From the NCBI RefSeq assembly GCF_023205095.1, contig NZ_CP046242.1, positions 795,001 through 859,000 of the forward strand: DNA of 64,000 bases. Reading direction: 5' to 3'. The translations under genes and the position numbers were made by a program. The notes under the pieces are model-generated. The model did no database searches. It was not told the origin of the DNA and saw only the letters and a program-made list of their open reading frames with translations. Source of the stretch: Bizionia sp. M204 (GTDB lineage: Bacteria; Bacteroidota; Bacteroidia; Flavobacteriales; Flavobacteriaceae). How positions within the stretch are numbered: the stretch's first letter is position 1; each line of letters opens with the position of its first letter. Of this stretch, positions 1 to 10,084 are shown one piece after another.

Positions 1-1215
1 ATCTTGAACCGTAATAACTTGTACTTCTGAAGCGGTGTTCCCACAACTATCAGTAGCCGTCCAAGTTCTAGTTAATGTGTAATTAGAATCGCAATTACCA
101 TTCGCTCTTTCTTCTAAATAGGTTACTGTAATGTCAGTATCACAATTATCCGTTGCCGCTAAATCGGTAGCAGACGCTGTAGGAACAGCATCACATTCTA
201 CAGTAATATCAGCAGGAGCTGCATCTAATACAGGAGCCGTGGTATCTTGAACCGTAATAACTTGTACCTCTGAAGCGGTGTTCCCACAACTATCAGTAGC
301 CGTCCAAGTTCTAGTTAATGTATAGTTAGAGTCGCAATTACCATTCGCTCTTTCTTCTAAATAGGTTACTGTAATGTCAGTATCACAATTATCCGTTGCC
401 GATAAATCGGTAGCAGACGCTGTAGGAACAGCATCACATTCTACAGTAATATCGGCAGGAGCTGCATCTAATACAGGAGCAGTAGTATCTTGAACCGTAA
501 TAACTTGTACCTCTGAAGCGGTGTTCCCACAACTATCAGTAGCCGTCCAAGTTCTCGTTAATGTGTAATTAGAGTCGCAATTACCATTCGCTCTTTCTTC
601 TAAATAAGTTACTGTAATGTCAGCATCACAATTATCCGTTGCCGCTAAATCGGTAGCAGACGCTGTAGGAACAGCATCACATTCTACAGTAATATCAGCA
701 GGAGCTGCATCTAATACAGGAGCCGTAGTATCTTGAACCGTAATAACTTGTACCTCTGAAGCGGTGTTCCCACAACTATCAGTAGCCGTCCAAGTTCTAG
801 TTAATGTATAGTTAGAGTCGCAATTACCATTCGCTCTTTCTTCTAAATAGGTTACTGTAATGTCAGTATCACAATTATCCGTTGCCGCTAAATCGGTAGC
901 AGACGCTGTAGGAACAGCATCACATTCTACAGTAATATCAGCAGGAGCTGCATCTAATACAGGAGCCGTGGTATCTTGAACCGTAATAACTTGTACCTCT
1001 GAAGCGGTGTTCCCACAACTATCAGTAGCCGTCCAAGTTCTCGTTAATGTGTAATTAGAATCGCAATTACCATTCGCTCTTTCTTCTAAATAAGTTACTG
1101 TAATGTCAGCATCACAATTATCCGTTGCCGCTAAATCGGTAGCAGACGCTGTAGGAACAGCATCACACTCTACGGTAATATCGGCAGGAGCTACATCTAA
1201 TACAGGAGCCGTGGT
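1..1215 (-). repeat. Five 243-bp tandem repeats coding 81-residue HYR-like units
   Basis: Near-identical units start at 1, 244, 487, 730 and 973 and stop at 1216. The array very likely continues left of the window. Each encodes a unit with ADITVECDAVPTASATDL, WTATDSCGNTASEV and Cys pairs. Variant bases alternate: copies 2 and 4 share one set (TCTAG, AGTATCAC), copies 3 and 5 another (TCTCG, AGCATCAC), so the real unit of recent duplication looks like a 486-bp dimer. Confidence 0.95.
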
Positions 1216-4200
1216 ATCCTCAATAGTAAAGATAGCCATTGTCGTGCTTGTATTTCCACAAGCATCTGTGGCCGTAAAAGTTACAGAAGCAGACCCTGTT
1301 GCTCCGCAATCATCTGATAGACCTGTATAGTTGTGAGACCAAGAAATAGCAGAACAATCATCTGTTGCCGAAGCACCACCATTACTTTCTAACCAATCCG
1401 TTAAATCAGCTGTATTCCCATTACCATCACACTCAACTGTTAGTGGCGATGCCTCAACGGTAATTACTGGATTAACAGTATCAATAATTGAATAAGAAGC
1501 CGTAGTCGTAACAAAGTTTCCGCAGGCATCAGTAGCTGTGAAAGTTACTTCAATTGGGTTAGCACAATCAGAGCTAACACCACCATAATTATTTGTCCAC
1601 GTTACTTCCGAGCAATTATCTGAAACTGTTGCATAACCATGATTATCTAACCATTCTTGAATCGCGCCATTGTTTCCAGTACCATCACATTCAATATCAA
1701 TATTTGTAGCAGCATTTGTAATAACTAAAGCTTCAGGTGCTGTAATAGAGAATGTTCTCTCAATAGTAGACGGATTACAAAGATCCGAAATGGTATATGT
1801 TACTGTTGTAGTACCACCTTCACATAAAAGTGGAGCCGTAGGCGTTCCGTAATCACCAGTTGCATTACAGCCACCAGAAACGGTAAAACCGTTTAACCAG
1901 GTATTGAAAGCCGTATCAACTTCCGCTTGACTTGCATAATCGCAAGCATCAGCTGTAGCATTATCAGGTGTATTCACTACAACGGCTTCAGGCGCTGTGA
2001 TAGAGAATGTTCTCTCAATAGTAGACGGATTACAAAGATCCGAAATGGTATATGTTACTGTTGTAGTACCACCTTCACATAAAAGTGGAGCCGTAGGCGT
2101 TCCGTAATCAGCAGTTGCATTACAGCCACCAGAAACGGTAAATCCGTTTAACCAGGTATTGAAGGCTGTATCAACTTCCGCTTGACTTGCATAATCGCAA
2201 GCATCAGCTGTAGTATTATCAGGTGTATTCACTACAACGGCTTCAGGTGCTGTGATAGAGAATGTTCTCTCAATAGTAGACGGATTACAAAGATCCGAAA
2301 TGGTATATGTTACTGTTGTAGTACCACCTTCACATAAAAGTGGAGCCGTAGGCGTTCCGTAATCACCAGTTGCATTACAGCCACCAGAAACGGTAAATCC
2401 GTTTAACCAGGTATTGAAGGCTGTATCAACTTCCGCTTGACTTGCATAATCGCAAGCATCAGCTGTAGCGTTATTAGGTGTATTCACCACAACGGCTTCA
2501 GGTGCTGTGATAGAGAATGTTCTCTCAATAGTAGACGGATTACAAAGATCCGAAATGGTATATGTTACTGTTGTAGTACCACCTTCACATAAAAGTGGAG
2601 CCGTAGGCGTTCCGTAATCAGCAGTTGCATTACAGCCACCAGAAACGGTAAAACCGTTTAACCAGGTATTGAAGGCTGTATCAACTTCCGCTTGACTTGC
2701 ATAATCGCAAGCATCAGCTGTAGTATTATCAGGTGTATTCACTACAACGGCTTCAGGTGCTGTGATAGAGAATGTTCTCTCAATAGTAGACGGATTACAA
2801 AGATCTGAAATGGTATATGTTACTGTTGTAGTACCACCTTCACATAAAAGTGGAGCCGTAGGCGTTCCGTAATCACCAGTTGCATTACAGCCACCAGAAA
2901 CGGTAAAACCGTTTAACCAGGTATTGAAGGCTGTATCAACTTCCGCTTGACTTGCATAATCGCAAGCATCAGCTGTAGTATTATCAGGTGTATTCACTAC
3001 AACAGCTTCAGGCGCTGTGATAGAGAATGTTCTCTCAATAGTAGACGGATTACAAAGATCCGTAATTGTATATGTTACTGTTGTAGTACCACCTTCACAT
3101 AAAAGTGGAGCCGTAGGCGTTCCGTAATCACCAGTTGCATTACAGCCACCAGAAACGGTAAAACCGTTTAACCAGGTATTGAAGGCTGTATCAACTTCCG
3201 CTTGACTTGCATAATCGCAAGCATCAGCTGTAGTATTATCAGGTGTATTCACTACAACGGCAGGTGAGGTAATAGTAAAGGTTTGAATTGCCGCTGCCGA
3301 TTGCTCACAATTGTCTGTGATTGTAAAATTTCTTTTTATTGTTATAGGGCATGAGCCTGTTGCAATATCTTGATATGTAATACTAGCCACATTATCTTCT
3401 AAAAAAGTACCACCTTCAGCTAAATATTCTGCTTCAGTTATAGTAACCTCGGTTTCAGAAAAAGCCAAAGCTGTTAAACCTCCATTTGTAATATCTTCAG
3501 CCGCACAACCTTCTAAACTTACATCGGTTGGGGCTGTAATTGTAGGTGGAGCTGTATCTTCAACAATAATTTCAAAACTATCAGTTGCTGAACAATTTGA
3601 ATCTGTATCATTTACGGTTACTGTATACGTTCCAGCTGGTAATCCTGTAAGGTCTTGAGTGGTGGCATTAGAGGCATCATCCCAAGAATAGGTATAATTT
3701 CCAGTTCCACCAGATACAGAAATATTAATTGCTCCAACATCATTTCCAGAGCAACCTGTATTTGTTACACTATCTAGAGTTATCGTAATTGGATTGAGGA
3801 CTGTGACCGTAATTGGTGTACGTTCTCCAGTACAGGAATTACTTGGTCCTTCAGATACATAATATGTGAAAACACCAGCAGTGCTAGTAGATGGTGTTAT
3901 AGACACTTGACCAGGCGTAGCCGGGTTATTATTAGTATAATATAATAATATGTAATTAGATTCAGAAGTTGTAGCCGTTAATGGTAAAGCGGTTTCTCCT
4001 AAACAATAGGTTACATTACTAGTTGTTGGTGTTGTTAAAATATCATTCACTTCAATGGTAAAAATATAATTACAACCGCCTTGACCTGGAGGGATAGCGT
4101 AATAAGTAGATACACCTATTGTGGCTGGGAATGGGTTATTCTGATTGTACTGTATTGTAGATGGTGTAATAGGAAATGAATCGTAATACTGTGTTCCTGG

Positions 4201-6381
4201 AGGAAAGTTTCCAGACACTTCAGAAACAGGAATTGTATTACCTTCAAAACTACAATAAAAGAAATCTCGTTGAACCGATACACCTGTACAATTATCTAAA
4301 ATATATTGTTCCGAATCGATATCAATTTCAATAGGAGCAGTATTAGGTTCCCCTTGACATACACCAGCTTCTTGATAACCTTGTATTAATGGCAATGAAT
4401 AATTTGTTTGCGAAACATTACCCGTACCTGAAATATTACCACCAACTATTACAATTTTTGGTGTACAATTATTGTTAACTAAAATAGAACAGTCTGTTGT
4501 TGATGTAATTTCAAATGAAATATCAGCCATTAGTTCGGCCAAGTTCAACGGGTTTAATGGAATAAAGGCCATATCCCAGACAACAGCTCCTGTAGCACCT
4601 TCATTAGGATCAAAATAAGGAGGTGAAGACTGAAATAAAGGATTGTATTCATTATAAGAGATACTTCCTGGTACAAAAGAAGATGTAAATGGTATTGGAA
4701 TAACCAAGCGACCATTAGTAATAGCTTCTGTTCCACGGTTTCTAATTTCAACACCATACTCAATAGTATCGCCCGGTTGAACTGTTAAGTTACCACTACC
4801 AACGGCTACACCATTAATTGAATTTGCAGATAGTATTCCTTCAGATTCTGGAATATAGGCATCAACCGCAAATGTTACGTTATATATGGAATATGTATCG
4901 CCATTGGTAAAGTATTTAAATGACGTACTGGTTTGATTATTATTTATAATAGCATTGTTCGTATTATTAATATCAAACATACTGATATCAACACCAGTGT
5001 TATTCAATAATTGTGGGTTTCTAGGATTTCCTCCCGTGTTGATAGAAGATTTAAAAAAGTTATTAGTATTATTTCCAGAATGACTTAATGAGGTATAAGT
5101 TCCTGAGTTTCTATTTTCAATTTGGAATGTATCACCAGAAAAACCAACATCGCCTTCACCACCCATAACACCTAACTTTACATTAACATCGCCATTTTGC
5201 GTGGAGTTAAAGCCATTAACACCAATAGTGTATTGATTATTGTTACCAGAAACAACATAAGCATGACCGTCAAAAACTGTCACATCACGCCATTTCATTT
5301 TTGTGTTTTCGTAAACCACAACCATTCCCCAGCCACCATAGTAACCCGTACCGTCAGGATCACCTTCTCTCAAAGCTAAATCGGCAACAAAATATTCTCC
5401 TAATCCATTAGTTCTTACATAATCTGTAATTTCAGCATAGGCGGAATACATGTAGTCATCTGAACTTGTTGGGTAATAAATATCGGTTGCATTCGCTGTT
5501 AATTGCGTATAGCTTCCCGCTGTTGGACCTTTTATGGAAACCTTACGCTTGTCATAATTTTTGGTAATAGTCGTTAAAGCAGGAATTGTTTCAGTGTAAT
5601 TAACATTCACATAAGCTCTATCTGTCCAATTTAATCTTAATCTTGTAACCTCCAACGTATAATTTGAATCTGAAAATACTTGGTATGGTGAGCTTAAATA
5701 AGCGTTGTCATCATTAATTGAACTTGTAGACACCGCAGACTCTGGACCATTATTTACGGAAACATGTAGGGTTTCATTATTTCCAGAAGTTCTGTAAATA
5801 AACTCTACCTTATTCCCGGATCCTGTTGTAGTAAATGTATACCTGTAAGTACCACCAGAACTAGAAATATTTAATGAGTAGTCCGTATTATCAATACTTT
5901 CATTACTATAAATTATATCGGTTGTATTAATAGTTTGCGTTATAAAATTACCATTTGGCACGCTCTTCGTTACGGTAAATGTATTGCTTGAGCCAGCTCG
6001 ACCAGACCAATATAAGCCTGCATACACTACATTAGAACATTCTGGAATAGCGTTGTTTTCTTGAGAAAATTGTAAAGTAGCCGATGACGAATTCAAGGTA
6101 TTAACGTCGTTGTCAATATCCACATACTTCATGTCATTTCCACCGTTATTGGTGTTATCACCATAGGTAGCTAATGTTAGGTTGGTGTTACCCATCATGG
6201 TAAAATCTCCCTTTACATTATAAATAGTTTTGGATGGCGTGTAGATGGACGTTCGAGGTTCAAAATTTACGCGCACTTGACTATAACTATAAAAAGTAGC
6301 TGCCAATAGCATAAATACAGCTAACGCAAATTGAGTTTGCGTTTTATAGTTCTTGGTTTTTGAGGTGTATAAGTTTTCCAT
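1..6381 (-). CDS. Giant repeat-rich surface adhesin, 3' end outside the window
   Basis: Open frame of 2127 codons from the ATG at 6381 to the left edge with no stop; the C-terminus lies outside. The N-terminus has a basic start and a hydrophobic segment ending YSYSQ, a likely signal peptide. About 400 residues of Ser/Thr/Asn-rich domain follow, then a DUF11-like segment (VQPGDTIEYGVEIRNRG, near 4800-4740), an SprB-like repeat (SVSGGTGNYTYSWDDAS, near 3700), six 85-residue repeats (3280-1751), two diverged HYR-like domains (1740-1216) and at least five 81-residue HYR-like repeats with paired Cys (1215-1). Flavobacterial proteins of this build are secreted by the type IX system and act in gliding or adhesion; the C-terminal sorting domain that would prove this is not visible. 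Plus-strand ORFs here are shadows. Confidence 0.9.
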   Translation of the reverse strand, partial: MENLYTSKTKNYKTQTQFALAVFMLLAATFYSYSQVRVNFEPRTSIYTPSKTIYNVKGDFTMMGNTNLTLATYGDNTNNGGNDMKYVDIDNDVNTLNSSSATLQFSQENNAIPECSNVVYAGLYWSGRAGSSNTFTVTKSVPNGNFITQTINTTDIIYSNESIDNTDYSLNISSSGGTYRYTFTTTGSGNKVEFIYRTSGNNETLHVSVNNGPESAVSTSSINDDNAYLSSPYQVFSDSNYTLEVTRLRLNWTDRAYVNVNYTETIPALTTITKNYDKRKVSIKGPTAGSYTQLTANATDIYYPTSSDDYMYSAYAEITDYVRTNGLGEYFVADLALREGDPDGTGYYGGWGMVVVYENTKMKWRDVTVFDGHAYVVSGNNNQYTIGVNGFNSTQNGDVNVKLGVMGGEGDVGFSGDTFQIENRNSGTYTSLSHSGNNTNNFFKSSINTGGNPRNPQLLNNTGVDISMFDINNTNNAIINNNQTSTSFKYFTNGDTYSIYNVTFAVDAYIPESEGILSANSINGVAVGSGNLTVQPGDTIEYGVEIRNRGTEAITNGRLVIPIPFTSSFVPGSISYNEYNPLFQSSPPYFDPNEGATGAVVWDMAFIPLNPLNLAELMADISFEITSTTDCSILVNNNCTPKIVIVGGNISGTGNVSQTNYSLPLIQGYQEAGVCQGEPNTAPIEIDIDSEQYILDNCTGVSVQRDFFYCSFEGNTIPVSEVSGNFPPGTQYYDSFPITPSTIQYNQNNPFPATIGVSTYYAIPPGQGGCNYIFTIEVNDILTTPTTSNVTYCLGETALPLTATTSESNYILLYYTNNNPATPGQVSITPSTSTAGVFTYYVSEGPSNSCTGERTPITVTVLNPITITLDSVTNTGCSGNDVGAINISVSGGTGNYTYSWDDASNATTQDLTGLPAGTYTVTVNDTDSNCSATDSFEIIVEDTAPPTITAPTDVSLEGCAAEDITNGGLTALAFSETEVTITEAEYLAEGGTFLEDNVASITYQDIATGSCPITIKRNFTITDNCEQSAAAIQTFTITSPAVVVNTPDNTTADACDYASQAEVDTAFNTWLNGFTVSGGCNATGDYGTPTAPLLCEGGTTTVTYTITDLCNPSTIERTFSITAPEAVVVNTPDNTTADACDYASQAEVDTAFNTWLNGFTVSGGCNATGDYGTPTAPLLCEGGTTTVTYTISDLCNPSTIERTFSITAPEAVVVNTPDNTTADACDYASQAEVDTAFNTWLNGFTVSGGCNATADYGTPTAPLLCEGGTTTVTYTISDLCNPSTIERTFSITAPEAVVVNTPNNATADACDYASQAEVDTAFNTWLNGFTVSGGCNATGDYGTPTAPLLCEGGTTTVTYTISDLCNPSTIERTFSITAPEAVVVNTPDNTTADACDYASQAEVDTAFNTWLNGFTVSGGCNATADYGTPTAPLLCEGGTTTVTYTISDLCNPSTIERTFSITAPEAVVVNTPDNATADACDYASQAEVDTAFNTWLNGFTVSGGCNATGDYGTPTAPLLCEGGTTTVTYTISDLCNPSTIERTFSITAPEALVITNAATNIDIECDGTGNNGAIQEWLDNHGYATVSDNCSEVTWTNNYGGVSSDCANPIEVTFTATDACGNFVTTTASYSIIDTVNPVITVEASPLTVECDGNGNTADLTDWLESNGGASATDDCSAISWSHNYTGLSDDCGATGSASVTFTATDACGNTSTTMAIFTIEDTTAPVLDVAPADITVECDAVPTASATDLAATDNCDADITVTYLEERANGNCDSNYTLTRTWTATDSCGNTASEVQVITVQDTTAPVLDAAPADITVECDAVPTASATDLAATDNCDTDITVTYLEERANGNCDSNYTLTRTWTATDSCGNTASEVQVITVQDTTAPVLDAAPADITVECDAVPTASATDLAATDNCDADITVTYLEERANGNCDSNYTLTRTWTATDSCGNTASEVQVITVQDTTAPVLDAAPADITVECDAVPTASATDLSATDNCDTDITVTYLEERANGNCDSNYTLTRTWTATDSCGNTASEVQVITVQDTTAPVLDAAPADITVECDAVPTASATDLAATDNCDTDITVTYLEERANGNCDSNYTLTRTWTATDSCGNTASEVQVITVQD
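1751..3280 (-). repeat. Six 255-bp tandem repeats coding 85-residue units
   Basis: Unit starts at 1751, 2006, 2261, 2516, 2771 and 3026, exactly 255 bp apart and almost identical. The unit contains QAEVDTAFNTWLNGFTVSGG and YTISDLCNPSTIERTFSI. Variable positions (CACCAG versus CAGCAG near the middle) alternate in copies 1-4, which suggests pairwise duplication and gene conversion. Confidence 0.95.
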
Positions 6382-6413
6382 TTTTGTAACTTTAAATTAA
6401 GCTAATACCAAAT

Positions 6414-6932
6414 TTATGAACGGTTAAATATTTTGTAGAAAATACTAATTTCCGAATCCGCTTGTTGGATGAAATTTCGTATTTGACTTTCAGTAACTGA
6501 AGATTCACATTTCAAGTAAATATATTTTAGACTACCAAAACCTCTAATGTTATCTACATTAAAAGGACGCATTAAATCTGAAGCCGATTTAATATTGATA
6601 GTTATCATTTCAACACGCTTAAATAAGTCATTGTCTGAACTTAATATGTTGAATGAATTAGTGTCTTTTAGCTTTACTACTTTTGGCTTTTGGCCTTCAG
6701 TAACTTCAATTATCTGATTGTTTTTAATATAAACAGAAGGTTCCAAATCATAGAGCAAATCTTCTGGATACGTTGTAACTCGCGTTGATGTTCTAGACAT
6801 ACTTTGGCTGTCCGTATTATCAGGGAGTTGATAGATAGGGTTTTCTTGAGCAAAACTGCTACTTGTGAAAACAACTAATAACGCACACACCATTACTACG
6901 GTTGTTAACGTCATGTTCATTCTATTTTTCAT
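6414..6932 (-). CDS. Small secreted protein of unknown function
   Basis: 172 residues. The N-terminus is a clear signal peptide: basic MKNRMN, a hydrophobic stretch VVMVCALLVVF, then SSSFAQ as cleavage site. The mature part has no domain I recognise; it is moderately charged, with a segment MITINIKSASDLMRPFNVDN followed by a strand-rich C-terminus. It lies 32 bp upstream of the giant adhesin in the same direction, so the two are probably co-transcribed and it may be an accessory to adhesin export or display. That role is inference from position only. Confidence 0.75.
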   Translation of the reverse strand: MKNRMNMTLTTVVMVCALLVVFTSSSFAQENPIYQLPDNTDSQSMSRTSTRVTTYPEDLLYDLEPSVYIKNNQIIEVTEGQKPKVVKLKDTNSFNILSSDNDLFKRVEMITINIKSASDLMRPFNVDNIRGFGSLKYIYLKCESSVTESQIRNFIQQADSEISIFYKIFNRS

Positions 6933-7440
6933 AATTATTGATATATTAATTCTTTAACTTATTGGTTTTCAAAAGCTATAAAATCAGTTCAATTAAATCG
7001 TATAAATAGTAGTTAAACCTTTTTAGGGCTCAACAATACATTTATTGTTCTAAAAAATATTGAGGGAAGAGCATGCTTGCATGCGAATGGATTAAGTTTT
7101 TTAGTTTGATTTGGGATCATCTTGATTAATAGCTTACATCACAAATAAAATGCGATTAAATCAATCAATCAAAAAAAAATGTTAAATCACTTATAAATTC
7201 GATTAAAGGATTTCGCTAAACACTTAGTCGATAAATAGATATAATTAATCGACAGTACTTTTTGAGAATAACCGAATGCTGTGTTCTAAAAAATTAGGAT
7301 ATTGGATGGATGTAGGTCAATTTTTTCATGTAATTTTAGGTTGATTAATAGCGTTTAATTTTAAATTCTGGTGCAATGTAAGTCATTTGTCTGATTTAAG
7401 CAACACTTAAACGATAAAAATTACTTTTAAACGATAAAAT
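6933..7440. other. Divergent intergenic region without a gene
   Basis: About 500 bp between a leftward gene and the rightward sixA. It is very AT-rich, with several ATTAATCGA/TCGATTAA-type motifs (7149-7250) and GCATGCTTGCATGC at 7070-7083. I see no credible ORF or RNA gene. It must hold promoters for both directions. Confidence 0.6.
7407..7439 (+). promoter_or_regulatory. 13-bp direct repeat abutting sixA
   Basis: TTAAACGATAAAA occurs at 7407-7419 and again at 7427-7439, 20 bp (two helical turns) apart, the second ending one base before the sixA ATG. The spacing suits a regulator bound on one DNA face, or an accident of AT-rich sequence. No regulator is identified. Confidence 0.3.
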
Positions 7441-7929
7441 ATGAAAACTCTCACATTAGTACGACACGCCAAATCATCTTGGAAACTTAATCTTCCAGAT
7501 CATCTTCGACCATTAAAAATGCGAGGGTTAACAGATGCTAACAACGTTTCTAACCACTTAAAAACCACTAATTTTTGTCCCGATTTATTATGGTCTAGTA
7601 ATGCTGTGAGAGCGCAAAGTACTGCTGAAATTTTTATAAAAACCTTAAATATACCTTCAGAAATTTGCCATTTTAATCATGAGTTATATGATTTTTCAGG
7701 TGAATACCTCACCTTTCATATTAAAAATTGTCCAGATGAAATAAATAGTCTTATGGTATTTGGACATAATGATGCCATTACCAATTTTGTAAATGCATTT
7801 GGAAGTGAACGGATAGAAAATGTACCAACATGTGGTTTGGTAACTATTATTTTTAATTGTGATTCTTGGCAAGAAATAACTTCGGGAGATACCAGTCGGA
7901 TTATTTTTCCGAAGGACTTAAGACAATAA
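7441..7929 (+). CDS. sixA: SixA-type phosphohistidine phosphatase
   Basis: 162 residues, single histidine-phosphatase (phosphoglycerate mutase fold) domain. The active-site RHAKSSW motif places the nucleophile His at residue 9, and the second catalytic His is in FGHND (residue 109). Length fits SixA, which in E. coli dephosphorylates phosphohistidine on HPt domains or the nitrogen-PTS. It precedes ppk by about 90 bp; a SixA gene beside ppk and ppx is a common flavobacterial arrangement, so a phosphate or polyphosphate role is plausible. The exact substrate is unknown. Confidence 0.88.
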   Translation: MKTLTLVRHAKSSWKLNLPDHLRPLKMRGLTDANNVSNHLKTTNFCPDLLWSSNAVRAQSTAEIFIKTLNIPSEICHFNHELYDFSGEYLTFHIKNCPDEINSLMVFGHNDAITNFVNAFGSERIENVPTCGLVTIIFNCDSWQEITSGDTSRIIFPKDLRQ

Positions 7930-7993
7930 ATTTCAAACCCTATAATTAACAATTTAACGAATTATTAATACCCAGAAATTCCATACAATACAA

Positions 7994-8001
7994 TATATTT
8001 G
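7994..8001 (+). promoter_or_regulatory. Bacteroidota -7 box upstream of ppk
   Basis: TATATTTG fits the Bacteroidota -7 consensus TAnnTTTG and lies 21 bp before the ppk start. No clean -33 TTG was assigned. Confidence 0.5.
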
Positions 8002-8022
8002 TAACATAACTAAAAAATTTTA

Positions 8023-10083
8023 ATGGCTAAACAAGTACAAGAAAATCGTTATATAAATAGAGAAGTTAGCTGGCTACAGTTTAATGATCGGGTGTTACAA
8101 GAAGCTGATGATGAAACCGTTCCGCTAATTGAACGACTCCGATTTTTAGGTATTTTTTCTAATAATTTAGACGAGTTCTTTAAAGTACGTTACGCTACTG
8201 TAAAACGCATTGTAGAAGCTGGAAAAGGGGGTAAAAGTGAACTTGGTGGTATAAAAGCCAATGAGTTATTAGATATTATCACCCAAATAGTTATTAAGCA
8301 ACAGAGTGATAGTTTAGAAATTTTAAGTAAAATTCATAAGCAACTAGAGGATGAAAATATTTTCATTATTAATGAAAAATCCATCCAACCGTCTCAACAC
8401 GAATTTATAAAAAATTACTTTCATCAAAAGGTTAGTCCTGCTTTGGTGACTATTATTTTAAGTGATTCTGTAGAACTTCCAAACTTAAAAGATAGTGCGG
8501 CATATTTAGCTGTTAAGTTGAGTATGAAAGATAATGAAAATCAATATGCACTTATTGAAATTTCAAAATCTATGGATCGTTTTGTGGTTTTACCAAAACA
8601 GGATGATAAAAACTTTATTATCATGCTAGACGATTTATTGCGTTACTGTTTGGATGAGATCTTCGATATTTTTGACTACGATGTCATTTCTGCTCACATG
8701 ATAAAAATTACGAGAGATGGTGAATTAGATTTGGAAAGTGATTTAAGTAAAAGTTTTATTGAAAAAATATCAGATAGTGTTAAACATCGTCAAATAGGAG
8801 AACCCGTCCGGTTTGTTTATGATAAAACCATAGATCAAGTTACCTTATCCTATTTAATGGATAAAATGAATATTGAATCTACAGATAGTAAAATTCCAGG
8901 TGGTCGTTACCACAACCGTCGGGACTATATGGATTTCCCTAGTTTAGGACGTACCGATTTACTGTATTCCAAAATTGAAGCATTACCTGTAAAAGGATTG
9001 AGTTTTCAGGAAAGTATTTTTAAATCCATAGCGCATAAAGACTTTTTAATTCACACACCATATCACACGTTTTCGTACATCGTTAAGTTTTTACGTGAAG
9101 CCGCTTTAGATCCTAAAGTATCTACTATTAAAATTACTATTTACCGATTAGCTCAAATTTCGCACGTAGCCAGTTCCTTAATCAATGCTGCCAAAAACGG
9201 TAAAAAAGTAACGGTTTCCATTGAAATTCAAGCGCGTTTTGATGAGCAAGCCAATATTGATTATGCCCAGCAAATGCAAAATGAGGGAGTGCATTTAATT
9301 TTTGGTGTTCAAGGCTTAAAGGTGCATAGTAAAATGTGTGTCATAGAGCGTGAAGAAGAACATAAAATTAAACGCTACGGATTTGTTAGCACAGGCAATT
9401 TTAATGAATCTACCGCCAAAATTTATACGGATTACACCTTATTTACGGCCAACCAGAAAATTTTAAAGGACATTAATAAAGTCTTTAGTTTCTTTGAAAT
9501 TAATTATAAAATATACCGCTATAAGCATATTATTACGTCCCCTCATTACACGGAAAAAGCATTTTTCCGACTTATTAATGGGCAGATTATCAACGCATCT
9601 TTAGGAAAGCCAGCTCAAATTCGGTTTAAAATGAATAGTTTATCTAGTTATAAAATGGTGGATAAATTATATGAAGCCAGTCGGGCAGGTGTTAAAATTC
9701 AAATGGTTGTTCGTGGTATTTGTTGCTTAATTCCTGGTGTGCCAAATATGAGTGAAAACATTGAGGTAATAAGCATTGTAGATAAGTTTTTAGAGCATTC
9801 TAGACTTTATATTTTTGGTCCTGATGATGATGCACAAATCTACATTTCATCGGCTGATTTAATGACTAGAAATATTGAAAATAGAGTAGAGGTAAGTTGT
9901 CCAATTTATGATGAAGATATTAAGCAGGAATTATTAGACAATTTCGGTATTTTCTGGAGTGCAAATGTTAAAGCACGGATTCTAAACGAAACGCAAAATA
10001 ATCAGTATAAAGAAAAGAAAGAACCTATAGTTCGTGCGCAATTCGCTATATATGAGTATTATTTAAACAAATTAAAAAGTTAG
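8023..10083 (+). CDS. ppk: Polyphosphate kinase 1
   Basis: 686 residues, the normal length of PPK1. It reversibly transfers the gamma-phosphate of ATP to polyphosphate through a phosphohistidine. The order is N domain (NREVSWLQFNDRVLQEA near the start), head domain and two C-terminal phospholipase-D-like domains. The autophosphorylated His is in GLKVHSKMCVIER at residue 435 and the second essential His in EHSRLYIFG at residue 592, the same numbers as in E. coli PPK. The next gene, an exopolyphosphatase-like protein, starts 1 bp after the stop, so synthesis and breakdown genes are likely one operon. Confidence 0.97.
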   Translation: MAKQVQENRYINREVSWLQFNDRVLQEADDETVPLIERLRFLGIFSNNLDEFFKVRYATVKRIVEAGKGGKSELGGIKANELLDIITQIVIKQQSDSLEILSKIHKQLEDENIFIINEKSIQPSQHEFIKNYFHQKVSPALVTIILSDSVELPNLKDSAAYLAVKLSMKDNENQYALIEISKSMDRFVVLPKQDDKNFIIMLDDLLRYCLDEIFDIFDYDVISAHMIKITRDGELDLESDLSKSFIEKISDSVKHRQIGEPVRFVYDKTIDQVTLSYLMDKMNIESTDSKIPGGRYHNRRDYMDFPSLGRTDLLYSKIEALPVKGLSFQESIFKSIAHKDFLIHTPYHTFSYIVKFLREAALDPKVSTIKITIYRLAQISHVASSLINAAKNGKKVTVSIEIQARFDEQANIDYAQQMQNEGVHLIFGVQGLKVHSKMCVIEREEEHKIKRYGFVSTGNFNESTAKIYTDYTLFTANQKILKDINKVFSFFEINYKIYRYKHIITSPHYTEKAFFRLINGQIINASLGKPAQIRFKMNSLSSYKMVDKLYEASRAGVKIQMVVRGICCLIPGVPNMSENIEVISIVDKFLEHSRLYIFGPDDDAQIYISSADLMTRNIENRVEVSCPIYDEDIKQELLDNFGIFWSANVKARILNETQNNQYKEKKEPIVRAQFAIYEYYLNKLKS

Positions 10084-10084
10084 C

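Noticed and set aside
1-3280. CRISPR array
   Set aside because: The repeats are 243 and 255 bp, tandem, without spacers, and code for protein in one long frame.
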